Part shown: piece after piece, positions 1 through 10,463 of the stretch
How the letters are laid out: every line of letters begins with the position of its first letter
How positions within the stretch are numbered: the stretch's first letter is position 1
Assembly: GCF_007991735.1 (NCBI RefSeq)
Contig: NZ_BJYX01000002.1
Coordinates: forward strand, 62,001 to 126,000
Length of the DNA: 64,000 nt
Source: Terrabacter aerolatus
GTDB lineage: Bacteria > Actinomycetota > Actinomycetes > Actinomycetales > Dermatophilaceae
Direction of reading: 5' to 3'
Notes under the pieces: generated by a model
Databases searched by the model: none
What the model was told of the DNA's origin: nothing
Seen by the model: the letters and a program-made list of their open reading frames with translations, nothing else
Program-made: the position numbers and the translations under genes

Positions 1-1
1 C

Positions 2-793
2 TGGCTGACCAAGCTGGCCGGGCAGATGCTCGCCGCGGGGCTGATGGCCTACACGGGGGTGCAGCTGCTCTCGCTCCCGATCTTCGGGACGACGATCCTG
101 CCGACACCGGTGCTCGTGCTCTTCACGGTGCTCGTCGTCATCGCCTCGACCAACGCCGTCAACTTCATCGACGGCCTCGACGGGCTCGCGGCCGGGGTCG
201 TCGGCATCGCGGCGTTCGCCTTCTTCATCTACAGCTACCTCGTGTCGAGGTCGTTCGTGCCGGCCAACGTCTTCTCCACCGCCACCTTCATCTGCGCGGC
301 CCTCGTCGGGTGCTGTGCCGGCTTCCTGCCCCACAACTTCCATCCCGCACGGCTGTTCATGGGTGACTCGGGGGCGCTGACCCTGGGCCTGCTGCTCTCG
401 GCCGCGACGATCACCCTGACCGGCAACGTCGACCCCGGCCAGGTCAGCGCCAACGAGGTCTCGGCTGCGTTCCTGCCGATCCTCGTACCGCTGGCCGTGC
501 TGCTGCTGCCGTTCCTCGACATGCTCCTCGCCGTCGTACGTCGCACCCGTGCGGGCCAGCGGCCGTGGCAGCCGGACGCGATGCACCTGCACCACCGCAT
601 GCTGCGCATCGGGCACGGCCACCGCCGAGCCGTGCTGATCCTCTACCTGTGGGCGGCCATCGTGGCCCTGGGGTCGGTGTCCTTCGTCATCTGGGACGGC
701 CTGCGCCCCCTGGCGGTCGTGGGCGCGACCGCGGCCATGGGTGTCGTGCTCACCGTGTGGCTTCCGCGGTGGAGGCCCTCGGAGCGCTTGTGA
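2..793 (+). CDS. wecA: Undecaprenyl/decaprenyl-phosphate GlcNAc-1-phosphate transferase, 5'-truncated
   Basis: The reading frame is already open at the window edge, so the true start lies upstream; about 263 residues remain. The polytopic membrane enzyme transfers GlcNAc-1-phosphate from UDP-GlcNAc to a polyprenyl phosphate, the first step of cell-wall linkage or teichoic-type polymer synthesis. Family motifs visible are NFIDGLDGLAAG (metal/active-site region, about residues 55-66), GDSGALTLG (about 122-130) and the HLHHRML box near residue 198, which separates the WecA/Rfe/TagO group from MraY. Several hydrophobic segments surround them. The same gene (rfe) precedes the atp operon in mycobacteria. 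The assignment to the family is secure; which polymer it primes is inference. Confidence 0.93.
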   Translation, partial: WLTKLAGQMLAAGLMAYTGVQLLSLPIFGTTILPTPVLVLFTVLVVIASTNAVNFIDGLDGLAAGVVGIAAFAFFIYSYLVSRSFVPANVFSTATFICAALVGCCAGFLPHNFHPARLFMGDSGALTLGLLLSAATITLTGNVDPGQVSANEVSAAFLPILVPLAVLLLPFLDMLLAVVRRTRAGQRPWQPDAMHLHHRMLRIGHGHRRAVLILYLWAAIVALGSVSFVIWDGLRPLAVVGATAAMGVVLTVWLPRWRPSERL

Positions 794-807
794 TAGCATT
801 CACAAGC
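786..807. promoter_or_regulatory. CRP/GlxR-type operator upstream of the atp genes
   Basis: A perfect 8-6-8 inverted repeat, GCTTGTGA-tagcat-TCACAAGC, overlaps the wecA stop codon. Its core TGTGA-N6-TCACA (789-804) equals the CRP family consensus, and the central TA agrees with the actinobacterial GlxR/Crp form. It lies about 130 bases before the first atp-linked gene. Regulation of respiration and ATP synthesis genes by cAMP-responsive GlxR is known in corynebacteria; its action here is inference. Confidence 0.6.
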
Positions 808-861
808 ACCTGAGGGCAGTCTGACAAGGCCGCTGCGGGAGCCGATCCACCTCTTCTCACC

Positions 862-887
862 CCCGTTCCGGGCCTGTCCCGGACGGG
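862..887. terminator. Bulged stem-loop after wecA
   Basis: CCCGTTCCGGG pairs with CCCGGACGGG around a 5-base loop, with one extra T bulged. There is no clear T run. It may end wecA transcription or be a leader structure of the atp operon; weakly supported. Confidence 0.3.
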
Positions 888-937
888 CCCGAACCCCGCC
901 CGCACTACGCCTCCACGACGCACCCAGGCAGGTTTTC

Positions 938-1423
938 TTGAGCGCCACACCGGCACCGAGCGCATCACAGTCCGATGCGTTCGCCCAGCTCCTCCGGGGC
1001 TCGCTGCTGCCGACCGCGCTCACCGGTCTCCTGTGCGTCGTCGTCGGGCTGTTCTCCAGCCCCAAGGCCGCGTGGTCGGCCGCTCTGGGAGCGGCCCTCG
1101 TCATCTTCTTCTTCAGCCTGACGCTGCTCGTCATGAAGCGCACGGCCGACCTGCCGCCCACCACGACGATGATGATCGTCATGGCCACCTACACCTTCAA
1201 GGTGCTGGTCCTCGGCGTCGTCATGTTCGCCCTGCGCGACGTCACGTGGGCCTCCGGCTACGCCATCGGGCTGTCCGTCACCATCTGCGCCGTCGTGTGG
1301 CTCTTCTTCGAGATGCGCGCCTACAAGCACCTGCGCATCTTCGCCTACGACCCCGACGGTGCCGCGTCCCTCGACTCCGCTGACCGTGACCAGGACGAGC
1401 GCGAGCCGCGTGATGAGCCGTGA
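938..1423 (+). CDS. atpI: AtpI-like four-helix membrane protein
   Basis: A 161-residue protein with four hydrophobic segments (about residues 20-38, 43-64, 72-95 and 101-121) and an acidic, charged C-terminus. Position directly upstream of the ATP synthase genes and topology fit the ATP-synthase-I/AtpI group, thought to assist c-ring assembly or cation supply. The start is TTG at 938 with an upstream AGGCAGG; no ATG or GTG upstream is credible. The stop codon overlaps an alternative GTG of the next gene, so the two are coupled. Family placement rests on context and topology rather than a diagnostic motif. Confidence 0.65.
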   Translation: MSATPAPSASQSDAFAQLLRGSLLPTALTGLLCVVVGLFSSPKAAWSAALGAALVIFFFSLTLLVMKRTADLPPTTTMMIVMATYTFKVLVLGVVMFALRDVTWASGYAIGLSVTICAVVWLFFEMRAYKHLRIFAYDPDGAASLDSADRDQDEREPRDEP

Positions 1424-1437
1424 CACCGGAGGTCGAG

Positions 1438-1758
1438 ATGACGACGCCACCCACTCCCGGCACCCCCGAGCCATCCGCGGGGTCGACGGGCCCGACGGAG
1501 CCCACGACCGAGCCCACGATCGAGCCCACGGAGCCCACGGAGGCCGAGCGGGACGAGGAGCTGCGCGCCTTCAACATCCGCGAGCAGGACTCGGCCTGGA
1601 GGGCCGTGGCCTACCTGCTCACCGGGCCCCTCATCTACGGCGGCCTCGGTGCCCTCGCCGACCACTGGCTCGGCACGGGCTGGCTCGTCGGAGCGGGGAT
1701 CGTGGGTGGAATGGCCCTGTCGCTCTACCTCATCTGGTTCCGATACGGTACCCAGTGA
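1438..1758 (+). CDS. AtpZ/AtpI family small membrane protein
   Basis: About 106 residues. The N-terminal third is a disordered, repetitive Thr-Glu-Pro tract; the C-terminal half has two transmembrane segments separated by a short loop (GLGALADHWLGTG), typical of AtpZ/ATPase_gene1 proteins encoded before atpB. These assist Fo assembly or carry magnesium/calcium; the exact role in actinobacteria is unsettled. ATG at 1438 is preferred because GGAGG sits at 1428-1432 with a 5-base spacer; the alternative GTG at 1420 overlaps the preceding stop. The 161-base gap before atpB shows no strong structure. Confidence 0.75.
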   Translation: MTTPPTPGTPEPSAGSTGPTEPTTEPTIEPTEPTEAERDEELRAFNIREQDSAWRAVAYLLTGPLIYGGLGALADHWLGTGWLVGAGIVGGMALSLYLIWFRYGTQ

Positions 1759-1918
1759 GCCCGCAGACCAGCCCGACGGCCACCGCGCCGCCCGCCAGCG
1801 CGTCGCCTGCCGGCCCGCAGACCCGGGGCCTCGTCGGGAGCACGCACCCGAGCACCGCCCCTGCACCCCTGACGCCCGCCGTCAGTCGAAGCGCCCAGAA
1901 CCTACGAAGGAGTAACCC

Positions 1919-2698
1919 GTGAGCATCGTGGCCGCCGCCCCGACGGACTACACCGCCCCCGGTGTCGAGGAGTTCTGGCAGCCCCTCATCGGTGACGGCG
2001 CATGGGCGATCACGCGCCCCATGTTCCTCATGGCCCTGTCGGTCCTGGCCATCAGCATCTGGCTGCTCGTCACGACCCGCAAGAAGGCCCTCGTCCCGAG
2101 CAAGGGCCAGATGGGCACCGAGGCCGTCTACGGCCTCGTCCGCAACGGGGTGGCCAAGGACCTCATCGGCAGCCACGAGTTCATGCGCTTCGTGCCGCTG
2201 CTCTTCACGATGTTCGTGCTCATCCTCGTCAACAACCTCTTCGGCGTCATCCCGCCGATGAGCTACCCGACGATGAGCCGCATCGGCTTCCCCATCGCCC
2301 TGGCCCTCATCGTCTGGATCGTCTTCCACGTCGTCGGCATGAAGAAGCACGGCTTCTTCGGCTACTGGAAGTCGCTCGTCCCCTCGGGCCTGCCCAAGGG
2401 CATGATCGTCCCGATCTTCATCCTCGAGCTGATCACGGACCTCTTCACCCGTCCGGTCACGCTCGCCCTGCGACTCTTCGGCAACATGTTCGCCGGCCAC
2501 ATCCTCATGGTCCTGTTCATCACGGGTGGCTGGTACATGCTGACCTCCGGCGGCATCCTCGTCGTCGCCGGTGGAGTGACGTGGGTCTTCGCCTTCGTCA
2601 TGACGCTCTTCGAGCTGCTGGTGGAGTTCCTGCAGGCCTACGTCTTCACCCTGCTCGCCGCGCTCTACATCGCGGGTGCCGTCGCCGACGAGCACTGA
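1919..2698 (+). CDS. atpB: ATP synthase Fo subunit a
   Basis: A 259-residue polytopic membrane protein forming the stator half-channels for protons. The diagnostic helix ALRLFGNMFAGHILM (about residues 181-195) carries the essential arginine that faces the c-ring glutamate. Start is GTG at 1919, preceded by GAAGGAG. It opens the structural part of the atp operon and is followed by atpE after 123 bases. Confidence 0.98.
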   Translation: MSIVAAAPTDYTAPGVEEFWQPLIGDGAWAITRPMFLMALSVLAISIWLLVTTRKKALVPSKGQMGTEAVYGLVRNGVAKDLIGSHEFMRFVPLLFTMFVLILVNNLFGVIPPMSYPTMSRIGFPIALALIVWIVFHVVGMKKHGFFGYWKSLVPSGLPKGMIVPIFILELITDLFTRPVTLALRLFGNMFAGHILMVLFITGGWYMLTSGGILVVAGGVTWVFAFVMTLFELLVEFLQAYVFTLLAALYIAGAVADEH

Positions 2699-2821
2699 GC
2701 GTCCACCGCGCGCCCGTCGCGCAGCTTCACCCCGCACCACCGCACGAGCACCACGAACCAGCTTCGCCCAAGCCCGTCTGGTAACCGCCAGCCGGACAAG
2801 ACAAGAAGGAACGGAACAAAC

Positions 2822-3031
2822 ATGACTGGCAACATCGCCATCCTCGGTTACGGCCTCTCCGCCATCGGCCCCGGTATCGGTGTCGGTCTGATCTTCGCCG
2901 CCTACATCAACGGCGTCGCCCGTCAGCCCGAGGCCCGCGGCATGCTCCAGCCCATCGCCTTCCTCGGCATGGCCATCACCGAGGCGCTCGCCATCTTCGG
3001 TATCGCGCTCGCGTTCGTCTTCAAGGGCTGA
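2822..3031 (+). CDS. atpE: ATP synthase Fo subunit c
   Basis: A 69-residue hairpin proteolipid. Helix 1 is glycine-rich ([15 protein letters not shown]), the polar loop is ARQPEARG, and helix 2 holds the proton-binding glutamate in [11 protein letters not shown] (Glu54). The Glu and absence of the sodium-type ligand set indicate a proton-driven ring. AGAAGGAACGG precedes the ATG. The c-ring transfers torque to gamma and epsilon. Confidence 0.98.
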   Translation: MTGNIAILGYGLSAIGPGIGVGLIFAAYINGVARQPEARGMLQPIAFLGMAITEALAIFGIALAFVFKG

Positions 3032-3087
3032 CGCCCCCACGGGGGCAGCTCGAAGCACCGACCGTCATTTCTCTCTAGGAGAAGCTC

Positions 3088-3687
3088 ATGCAAGCAGTGA
3101 CCGTGACCGCCTCAGGCGGCGAGGGCTTCTGGGCCACCGCGGCACCGATCATCCCGCACCCGCTGGAGTTCTTCTTCGGCCTGGTGTGCTTCGCGATCCT
3201 CTACGTCGTGGTGTCCAAGAAGGTCGTGCCGCGGCTGGAGCAGATCTACGCCGAGCGCACGGCTGCCATCGAGGGCGGCATGAACAAGGCGGAGGAGGCC
3301 CAGGCCCAGGCCCAGGCCGCGCTCGAGCAGTACCAGGCGCAGCTCGTCGAGGCTCGCTCCGAGGCCGCCCGCATCCGTGAGGACGCGAAGGCCCAGGGCG
3401 CGCAGATCATCGCCGAGATGCGCGAGCACGCCGCCTCCGAGGCGTCGCGGATCACCGAGACGGCCCACAAGCAGATCGAGGCCGAGCGCCAGCAGGCGGT
3501 CGTCTCGCTCCGCGGCGACCTCGGCCGGATCTCGACCGACCTCGCGAGCCGCATCGTCGGCGAGTCCCTCCACGAGGAGACCCGTCAGAAGGGCATCGTC
3601 GAGCGCTTCCTCGCCGAGCTCGAGTCGGGCGACGTCGTGCGCGAGAAGGTCGGCGGCCCCGCCGGCAGCCAGGGCGGAGACGCCTGA
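3088..3687 (+). CDS. atpF: ATP synthase Fo subunit b
   Basis: A 199-residue stator subunit. One membrane helix lies at about residues 27-45 (FFFGLVCFAILYVVV), followed by a long charged, alanine-rich coiled coil that reaches the delta subunit. It is a stand-alone b subunit, unlike the mycobacterial b-delta fusion. AGGAGAAG precedes the ATG. The stop codon overlaps the atpH start (TGATG), so translation is coupled. Confidence 0.97.
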   Translation: MQAVTVTASGGEGFWATAAPIIPHPLEFFFGLVCFAILYVVVSKKVVPRLEQIYAERTAAIEGGMNKAEEAQAQAQAALEQYQAQLVEARSEAARIREDAKAQGAQIIAEMREHAASEASRITETAHKQIEAERQQAVVSLRGDLGRISTDLASRIVGESLHEETRQKGIVERFLAELESGDVVREKVGGPAGSQGGDA

Positions 3688-4499
3688 TGCAGGGACCCTC
3701 ACGCGCAGCAGCGGCGGCGAGCCGCGAGGCGTTCACCGGCGTCCTTGCTGCCGGCGCCGACCGCTCGCGGTTGGCCGAGGAGCTCTTCGCCGTCGTCGGC
3801 GTCATCGACGGCAGCGCGACCCTGCGTCGCGCCGTCGCCGACCCCTCCCGCGAGGGGGCCGACAAGGCGCAGCTCGCCGAGCGTCTCTTCGCCGGCAAGG
3901 TCAGCGCCGAGGCGCTCGTCGTGCTCAAGGGCGCCTTCGGGCACCGCTGGAGCTCCGAGCGTGACCTGACCGACACGCTCGAGTCGTATGCCGTCGAGGC
4001 CGTCATCGCCCAGGCCGAGGCCGACGGCCGTGCCGACCGGGTCGAGGACGAGCTCTTCCGCTTCGAGCGGATCGTCGCGGCCGACGCGGCGCTGCGTTCG
4101 GCGCTGGCCGACACCCAGGCGCCTGCCGAGAAGCGCGCGGACCTCGTGTCCTCGCTCCTGCTCGGCAAGGTCGCCCCGGAGACGCTCGTGCTGGCCCGTC
4201 AGGCCGTGGTCGCCCCCCGCGGCCTGCGCTTCGACCGGGTCCTCGAGAAGTACCTCGAGACGGCCTCGAGCCGCCGCGAGCAGCAGACGGCCGTCGTCAC
4301 CTCGGCCGTCCCGCTCACCGACGACGACCGTGCCCGCCTCGCGGCGGGCCTGGCTGCCATCTACGGCGGCACGGTCCACGTCAACACCGTCGTGGACCCC
4401 CGGGTCATGGGCGGGGTCAAGGTCGAGATCGGTGACGAGCTCATCGACGGCACCGTCATCCGCAAGCTCGACGCGGCCCGCCGGGCCATGGGTGCCTGA
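3687..4499 (+). CDS. atpH: ATP synthase F1 subunit delta
   Basis: A 270-residue protein; the C-terminal OSCP/delta signature is seen in TSAVPLTDDDRARLA, then GTVHVNTVVDPRVMGGVKVEIGDELIDGTV. It is longer than the roughly 180-residue E. coli delta, as usual in actinobacteria. It ties the peripheral stalk to the top of F1. The ATG overlaps the atpF stop. One copy of the octamer GTATGCCG falls in codons for Tyr-Ala at 3986. Confidence 0.96.
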   Translation: MQGPSRAAAAASREAFTGVLAAGADRSRLAEELFAVVGVIDGSATLRRAVADPSREGADKAQLAERLFAGKVSAEALVVLKGAFGHRWSSERDLTDTLESYAVEAVIAQAEADGRADRVEDELFRFERIVAADAALRSALADTQAPAEKRADLVSSLLLGKVAPETLVLARQAVVAPRGLRFDRVLEKYLETASSRREQQTAVVTSAVPLTDDDRARLAAGLAAIYGGTVHVNTVVDPRVMGGVKVEIGDELIDGTVIRKLDAARRAMGA

Positions 4500-4568
4500 G
4501 GCACCCACCACCAGCTGTGATCAACCATTGGCCCGTCCTGCGGGTCGAGACCGAGGAGAAGATCTGAC

Positions 4569-6200
4569 ATGACGGAGCTTTCGATCCGTCCGGAGGAGAT
4601 CCGGGACGCACTGGACTCGTTCGTCCAGTCCTACGAGCCCGGCGCGGCCTCCCGCGAAGAGGTCGGCCGCGTCACCGACGCCGGTGACGGCATCGCTCAC
4701 GTCGAGGGTCTTCCCTCGGCCATGACCAACGAGCTGCTCCAGTTCGAGGACGGCACGCTCGGCCTCGCGCTGAACCTCGACGTCCACGAGATCGGTGTCG
4801 TCGTCCTCGGTGACTTCGCCGGCATCGAGGAGGGCCAGACCGTCAAGCGCACGGGCGAGGTCCTCTCCGTCCCGGTGGGCGACGACTTCCTCGGCCGCGT
4901 CGTGGACCCGCTCGGCAACCCGATCGACGGCCTCGGCGAGATCAAGACCGACGAGCGTCGCGCCCTCGAGCTGCAGGCGCCCAACGTCGTCCAGCGCAAG
5001 TCGGTGCACGAGCCGCTCCAGACCGGCATCAAGTCGATCGACGCCATGACGCCGATCGGCCGCGGCCAGCGCCAGCTCATCATCGGCGACCGCCAGACCG
5101 GCAAGACCACGGTCGCGATCGACACGATCATCAACCAGAAGCGCAACTGGGAGTCCGGCGACCCCGACGCCCAGGTTCGCTGCATCTACGTCGCCATCGG
5201 CCAGAAGGGCTCGACCATCGCGTCGGTCCGCGGCACGCTCGAAGAGGCCGGCGCCCTGGAGTACACGACGATCGTCGCGGCCCCCGCGTCCGACTCGGCC
5301 GGCTTCAAGTACCTCGCGCCCTACACCGGTTCGGCCATCGGCCAGCACTGGATGTACCAGGGCAAGCACGTCCTCATCGTCTTCGACGACCTGTCCAAGC
5401 AGGCCGAGGCCTACCGCGCCGTGTCGCTGCTGCTGCGCCGCCCGCCGGGCCGCGAGGCCTACCCGGGCGACGTCTTCTACCTGCACTCGCGGCTGCTCGA
5501 GCGTTGCGCGAAGCTCTCCGACGACCTCGGCCACGGCTCGATGACGGGTCTGCCGATCATCGAGACCAAGGCGGGCGACGTCTCGGCGTACATCCCGACC
5601 AACGTCATCTCGATCACGGACGGCCAGATCTACCTGCAGGCCGACCTGTTCAACGCCAACGTGCGTCCGGCCATCGACGTGGGTGTCTCGGTCTCCCGAG
5701 TCGGTGGTGCCGCGCAGATCAAGGCGATGAAGTCGGTCGCCGGTCGACTCAAGCTCGACCTCGCGCAGTTCCGCGCCATGGAGGCGTTCGCCATGTTCGC
5801 CTCCGACCTCGACCCGGCCTCGCGTGCCCAGCTCGCCCGTGGTGCGCGCCTCGTCGAGCTGCTCAAGCAGCCGCAGAGCTCGCCGTACCCCGTCGAGGAG
5901 CAGGTCGTCTCGATCTGGACCGGCACGACCGGCAAGCTCGACGACATCGCCGTCGAGGACGTGCGGACCTTCGAGTCCGAGCTGCTCGAGGCGCTGCGTC
6001 GCGACGGCAAGATCCTCCAGACGATCCGCGAGACCCTCAAGCTCGACGAGGACACCGAGACGGCCCTGTCCAAGGTCGTCGACGAGGTCAAGTTCACCTT
6101 CCGGGGCACCGGCAGGGACGGCCTCGAGGCCGGCAGCGAGGAGTTCGACGAGATCGCCGACGACCAGATCACCCAGGCGAAGATCGTCAAGCAGAAGTGA
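4569..6200 (+). CDS. atpA: ATP synthase F1 subunit alpha
   Basis: 543 residues. Beta-barrel N-domain, then the Walker A motif GDRQTGKTT near residue 172, the segment VSRVGGAAQ near 375, and a C-terminal helical domain. It forms the non-catalytic nucleotide sites of the alpha3beta3 hexamer. AGGAGAAG sits upstream of the ATG. It is followed within 5 bases by a perfect 19-bp inverted repeat before atpG, an uncommon arrangement within this operon. Confidence 0.98.
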   Translation: MTELSIRPEEIRDALDSFVQSYEPGAASREEVGRVTDAGDGIAHVEGLPSAMTNELLQFEDGTLGLALNLDVHEIGVVVLGDFAGIEEGQTVKRTGEVLSVPVGDDFLGRVVDPLGNPIDGLGEIKTDERRALELQAPNVVQRKSVHEPLQTGIKSIDAMTPIGRGQRQLIIGDRQTGKTTVAIDTIINQKRNWESGDPDAQVRCIYVAIGQKGSTIASVRGTLEEAGALEYTTIVAAPASDSAGFKYLAPYTGSAIGQHWMYQGKHVLIVFDDLSKQAEAYRAVSLLLRRPPGREAYPGDVFYLHSRLLERCAKLSDDLGHGSMTGLPIIETKAGDVSAYIPTNVISITDGQIYLQADLFNANVRPAIDVGVSVSRVGGAAQIKAMKSVAGRLKLDLAQFRAMEAFAMFASDLDPASRAQLARGARLVELLKQPQSSPYPVEEQVVSIWTGTTGKLDDIAVEDVRTFESELLEALRRDGKILQTIRETLKLDEDTETALSKVVDEVKFTFRGTGRDGLEAGSEEFDEIADDQITQAKIVKQK

Positions 6201-6204
6201 CCAC

Positions 6205-6244
6205 CTTCCGTATGCCGCCCGGCCAGCCGGGCGGCATACGGAAG
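6205..6244. repeat. Perfect 19-bp inverted repeat inside the atp operon
   Basis: The left arm 6205-6223 and right arm 6226-6244 pair without mismatch around a 2-base centre (a 4-base loop in RNA). Each arm contains one copy of the iterated octamer (GTATGCCG at 6210, CGGCATAC at 6232). No T run follows, and the operon continues into atpG, so it looks like an RNA-stability or attenuating hairpin rather than a full terminator. Function is inferred. Confidence 0.85.
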
Positions 6245-6304
6245 CGGGCGTGAGCCCACCCTGCAGGCAACCACAGACTTCACAGACCAAGAGAGGCGGA
6301 GCAC

Positions 6305-7243
6305 ATGGGAGCGCAGATGCGGATCTACCGCCAGCGCATCAAGTCCGTCAACTCCATCAAGAAGATCACCAACGCGATGGAGCTGATCGCTGCCGCACGC
6401 GTCGTCAAGGCCCGCCAGCGGGCCACCGAGGCGATGCCGTACACGACCGCACTGACGCGTGCCGTGTCCGCGGTGGCGACCAACACGAACGAGGACCACC
6501 CGTTGACGACGGCGAAGGAGACCGCCAAGCGGGCCGGCGTCGTCATCATCACGGCGGACCGCGGACTTGCCGGTGCCTACTCCGTCGCGGCGATCAAGGA
6601 GAGCGCGGAGCTCATCTCCAAGCTGACCGGCGAGGGCAAGGAGGTCGTGCCCTACCTCGTCGGTCGCAAGGCCGTGAGCTACTACAAGTTCCGCAAGCGC
6701 GACTACGCCGCCGAGTGGACCGGCTTCTCCGACGCCCCGACGTTCGAGAACGCCAAGGAGATCGCCGACCGCATCTCGGCCGACTTCCTCAAGCCCACGG
6801 AGGAGGGCGGTCACGACGAGATCCACGTCGTGTTCACCCGCTTCCGCTCGATGGTCCGCCAGGACCCCTTCGTCCTGCGCCTGCTGCCCCTCGAGGTCGT
6901 CGACGCGGACGACGCGGGCGACGACGACAGCCTGGACCTCAGCGTGAACCGCTACGAGGAGGGCCAGATCCCGCCCGAGTACTCCTTCGAGCCGAGCGCG
7001 TCCGAGGTCCTCGACCTGCTGCTGCCGAAGTACGTGCGCAACCGCATCTTCACCGCGCTGCTCAGCTCGGCGGCCTCCGAACTCGCCGCCCGCCAGCGGG
7101 CGATGAAGTCGGCCACCGACAACGCGACGGAGCTGATCAAGACCTACCAGCGCCTCGCCAACCAGGCCCGCCAGGCCGGCATCACCCAAGAGATCAGCGA
7201 AATCGTGGGCGGCGCCAACGCCCTCGCCGACGCCAAGAAGTAA
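6305..7243 (+). CDS. atpG: ATP synthase F1 subunit gamma
   Basis: 312 residues forming the rotating central shaft. The N-terminal helix [18 protein letters not shown] and the C-terminal helix [16 protein letters not shown] are the conserved coiled-coil ends; [11 protein letters not shown] marks the Rossmann-like middle domain. An insertion rich in Asp (about 200-212) is typical of actinobacterial gamma subunits. GAGAGGCGGAG precedes the ATG. The 104 bases from atpA include the 19-bp inverted repeat. Confidence 0.97.
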   Translation: MGAQMRIYRQRIKSVNSIKKITNAMELIAAARVVKARQRATEAMPYTTALTRAVSAVATNTNEDHPLTTAKETAKRAGVVIITADRGLAGAYSVAAIKESAELISKLTGEGKEVVPYLVGRKAVSYYKFRKRDYAAEWTGFSDAPTFENAKEIADRISADFLKPTEEGGHDEIHVVFTRFRSMVRQDPFVLRLLPLEVVDADDAGDDDSLDLSVNRYEEGQIPPEYSFEPSASEVLDLLLPKYVRNRIFTALLSSAASELAARQRAMKSATDNATELIKTYQRLANQARQAGITQEISEIVGGANALADAKK

Positions 7244-8731
<1,488 letters not shown>

Positions 8732-8756
8732 CCCGAGCAGTCCGTTCCACCCGACG

Positions 8757-8787
8757 ACGGGGAGGTGCCCACTGGGCACCTCCCCGT
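8757..8787 (+). terminator. Stem-loop terminator after atpD
   Basis: A 14-bp perfect stem (8757-8770 with 8774-8787) with a 3-base loop lies 25 bases after the atpD stop. Only a short T-containing tail follows. It suggests that most atp transcripts end here, before ndh and atpC. Confidence 0.7.
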
Positions 8788-8907
8788 TCGTCATGTGGCC
8801 ACCCTCGCGTCGGCCTGCGGGCATGCGGGTACGTCGCACGGTGTTGACACGGATGGACCAGACGTCAGCGCCGACGAGCCAGCACCCACAGCAGGACGAG
8901 GAGAATC

Positions 8908-10377
8908 GTGAGCAGCACCACCCAGCACGCCACGCGGCACCGGGTCGTGGTCGTCGGATCGGGTTTCGGCGGCTTGTTCAGCACGCAGAAGCTCAAGGGC
9001 GCCGACGTCGACGTCACGCTCGTCGCGCGCACCACCCACCACCTCTTCCAGCCGTTGCTCTACCAGGTGGCGACCGGCATCCTCTCCGAGGGCGAGATCG
9101 CCCCCTCCACCCGGGAGGTGCTCCACCGTCAGCGCAACGCCAAGGTGCTCCTCGGTGAGGTGACGGAGATCGACCTCGCGGCGCGCACGGTGACCCACTC
9201 GGCGGTGGGCCGTGAGACGGTCACCCCCTACGACTCGCTCATCGTGGCCGCCGGTGCGGGCCAGTCCTGGTTCGGCAACGACCAGTTCGCGCGGCACGCC
9301 CCCGGCATGAAGTCGATCGACGACGCCCTCGAGCTGCGCGGGCGCATCTTCGGGTCCTTCGAGCTCGCCGAGCTCGCCACGACCCAGGCCGAGGTCGACC
9401 GCCTCATGACGTTCGTCGTCGTCGGTGCGGGTCCGACGGGCGTGGAGATGGCCGGCCAGATCTCCGAGCTGGCCCGCCGCACGCTCAAGCGCGACTTCCG
9501 GCGCATCGACCCGACCAAGGCGCGGGTCATCCTGCTCGACGCCGCTCCCGCGGTCCTCGGCTCGTTCGGCGAGAAGCTCGGTGACCGCGCCGTCAAGCGC
9601 CTCACCGAGATGGGCGTCGAGGTGCGGCTCGGCGCCAAGGTCGTCGACGTCGACTCCACCGGCATCGAGGTCGAGCACGGCGACGGCAGCCGCGAGCGCA
9701 TCGAGTCGGTGTGCAAGGTCTGGGCCGCGGGCGTCAGCGCCTCCCCGCTCGGGCGGCGGCTCGCCGAGCAGTCCGGGGCCGGTCTCGACCGGGCCGGGCG
9801 CATCGAGGTCAACGACGACCTGACCCTGCCCGGACACCCGGAGGTCTTCGTCGTCGGCGACATGATGGCCCTCGGGGGGCTGCCCGGGGTGGCCCAGGTG
9901 GCGATCCAGGGCGGTCGCTACGCGGCGGAGCAGATCACCCGCCGGCTCGAGGGACGAGAGCCCAAGGGCCCGTTCTCGTACTTCGACAAGGGGTCGATGG
10001 CCACGATCTCCCGGTTCTCCGCGGTCGCGTCGGTGGGCAAGGCGCAGTTCAGCGGTTTCTTCGCCTGGGTGCTGTGGCTCGCCGTCCACCTCGTCTACAT
10101 CATCGGCTTCAAGAGCCGGCTCACGACGCTCCTGCACTGGGTCGTCACCTTCATCGGTCGTGGCCGCTCCGAGCGGGTGGTGACCGAGCAGCAGGTCTTC
10201 GCGAGGCAGGCCATCTCCGACCTCGGCTCCGAGTTCAGCCCGGAGCTGCCACGCGTCGCCGGGGACCGGTCGCACGCGGCCGCGCCGTCAGAACCGGCCG
10301 AACCGGCATCAGCAGCAACGGATGGTGCGCCCGCGACGCGAGCCGAGCAGGAGTCGGACGCCTCGCGGATCGAGTGA
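8908..10377 (+). CDS. ndh: Type II NADH:quinone oxidoreductase
   Basis: 489 residues, a single-subunit, non-proton-pumping flavoenzyme at the inner face of the membrane. FAD-binding GSGFGGLFS (about 14-22), NAD-binding VVVGAGPTGVEMAG (about 170-183), and the FAD-closing segment VFVVGDMMALGG (about 313-324) are present. A C-terminal amphipathic/hydrophobic region (FFAWVLWLAVHLVYIIGFKSR) is the usual membrane anchor. Start is GTG at 8908 with AGGAG upstream. Its insertion between atpD and atpC is unusual and links electron entry with ATP synthesis by position. The final 45 residues are low-complexity and variable. Confidence 0.95.
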   Translation: MSSTTQHATRHRVVVVGSGFGGLFSTQKLKGADVDVTLVARTTHHLFQPLLYQVATGILSEGEIAPSTREVLHRQRNAKVLLGEVTEIDLAARTVTHSAVGRETVTPYDSLIVAAGAGQSWFGNDQFARHAPGMKSIDDALELRGRIFGSFELAELATTQAEVDRLMTFVVVGAGPTGVEMAGQISELARRTLKRDFRRIDPTKARVILLDAAPAVLGSFGEKLGDRAVKRLTEMGVEVRLGAKVVDVDSTGIEVEHGDGSRERIESVCKVWAAGVSASPLGRRLAEQSGAGLDRAGRIEVNDDLTLPGHPEVFVVGDMMALGGLPGVAQVAIQGGRYAAEQITRRLEGREPKGPFSYFDKGSMATISRFSAVASVGKAQFSGFFAWVLWLAVHLVYIIGFKSRLTTLLHWVVTFIGRGRSERVVTEQQVFARQAISDLGSEFSPELPRVAGDRSHAAAPSEPAEPASAATDGAPATRAEQESDASRIE

Positions 10378-10406
10378 CGCTCGACCGCCACCATCCAGGC
10401 ACACGA

Positions 10407-10437
10407 CCGGGCCGGCTCCCTCAGGGAGCCGGCCCGG
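10407..10437. terminator. Bidirectional terminator between ndh and the converging gene
   Basis: A 14-bp perfect stem (10407-10420 with 10424-10437) and 3-base loop stands between two convergent genes. It is directly followed by one octamer copy, CGGCATAC, at 10438. Confidence 0.8.
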
Positions 10438-10463
10438 CGGCATACGTGGTCGGTGGTGGCGCC

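Noticed and set aside
1468-1550. Thr-Glu-Pro coding repeats in the AtpZ-like protein as a mobile or regulatory repeat
   Set aside because: The units are degenerate and explained by a disordered Pro/Glu linker.
8844-8849. Perfect -35 box TTGACA before ndh
   Set aside because: No TANNNT hexamer follows at 16-19 bases, so I do not call a promoter.
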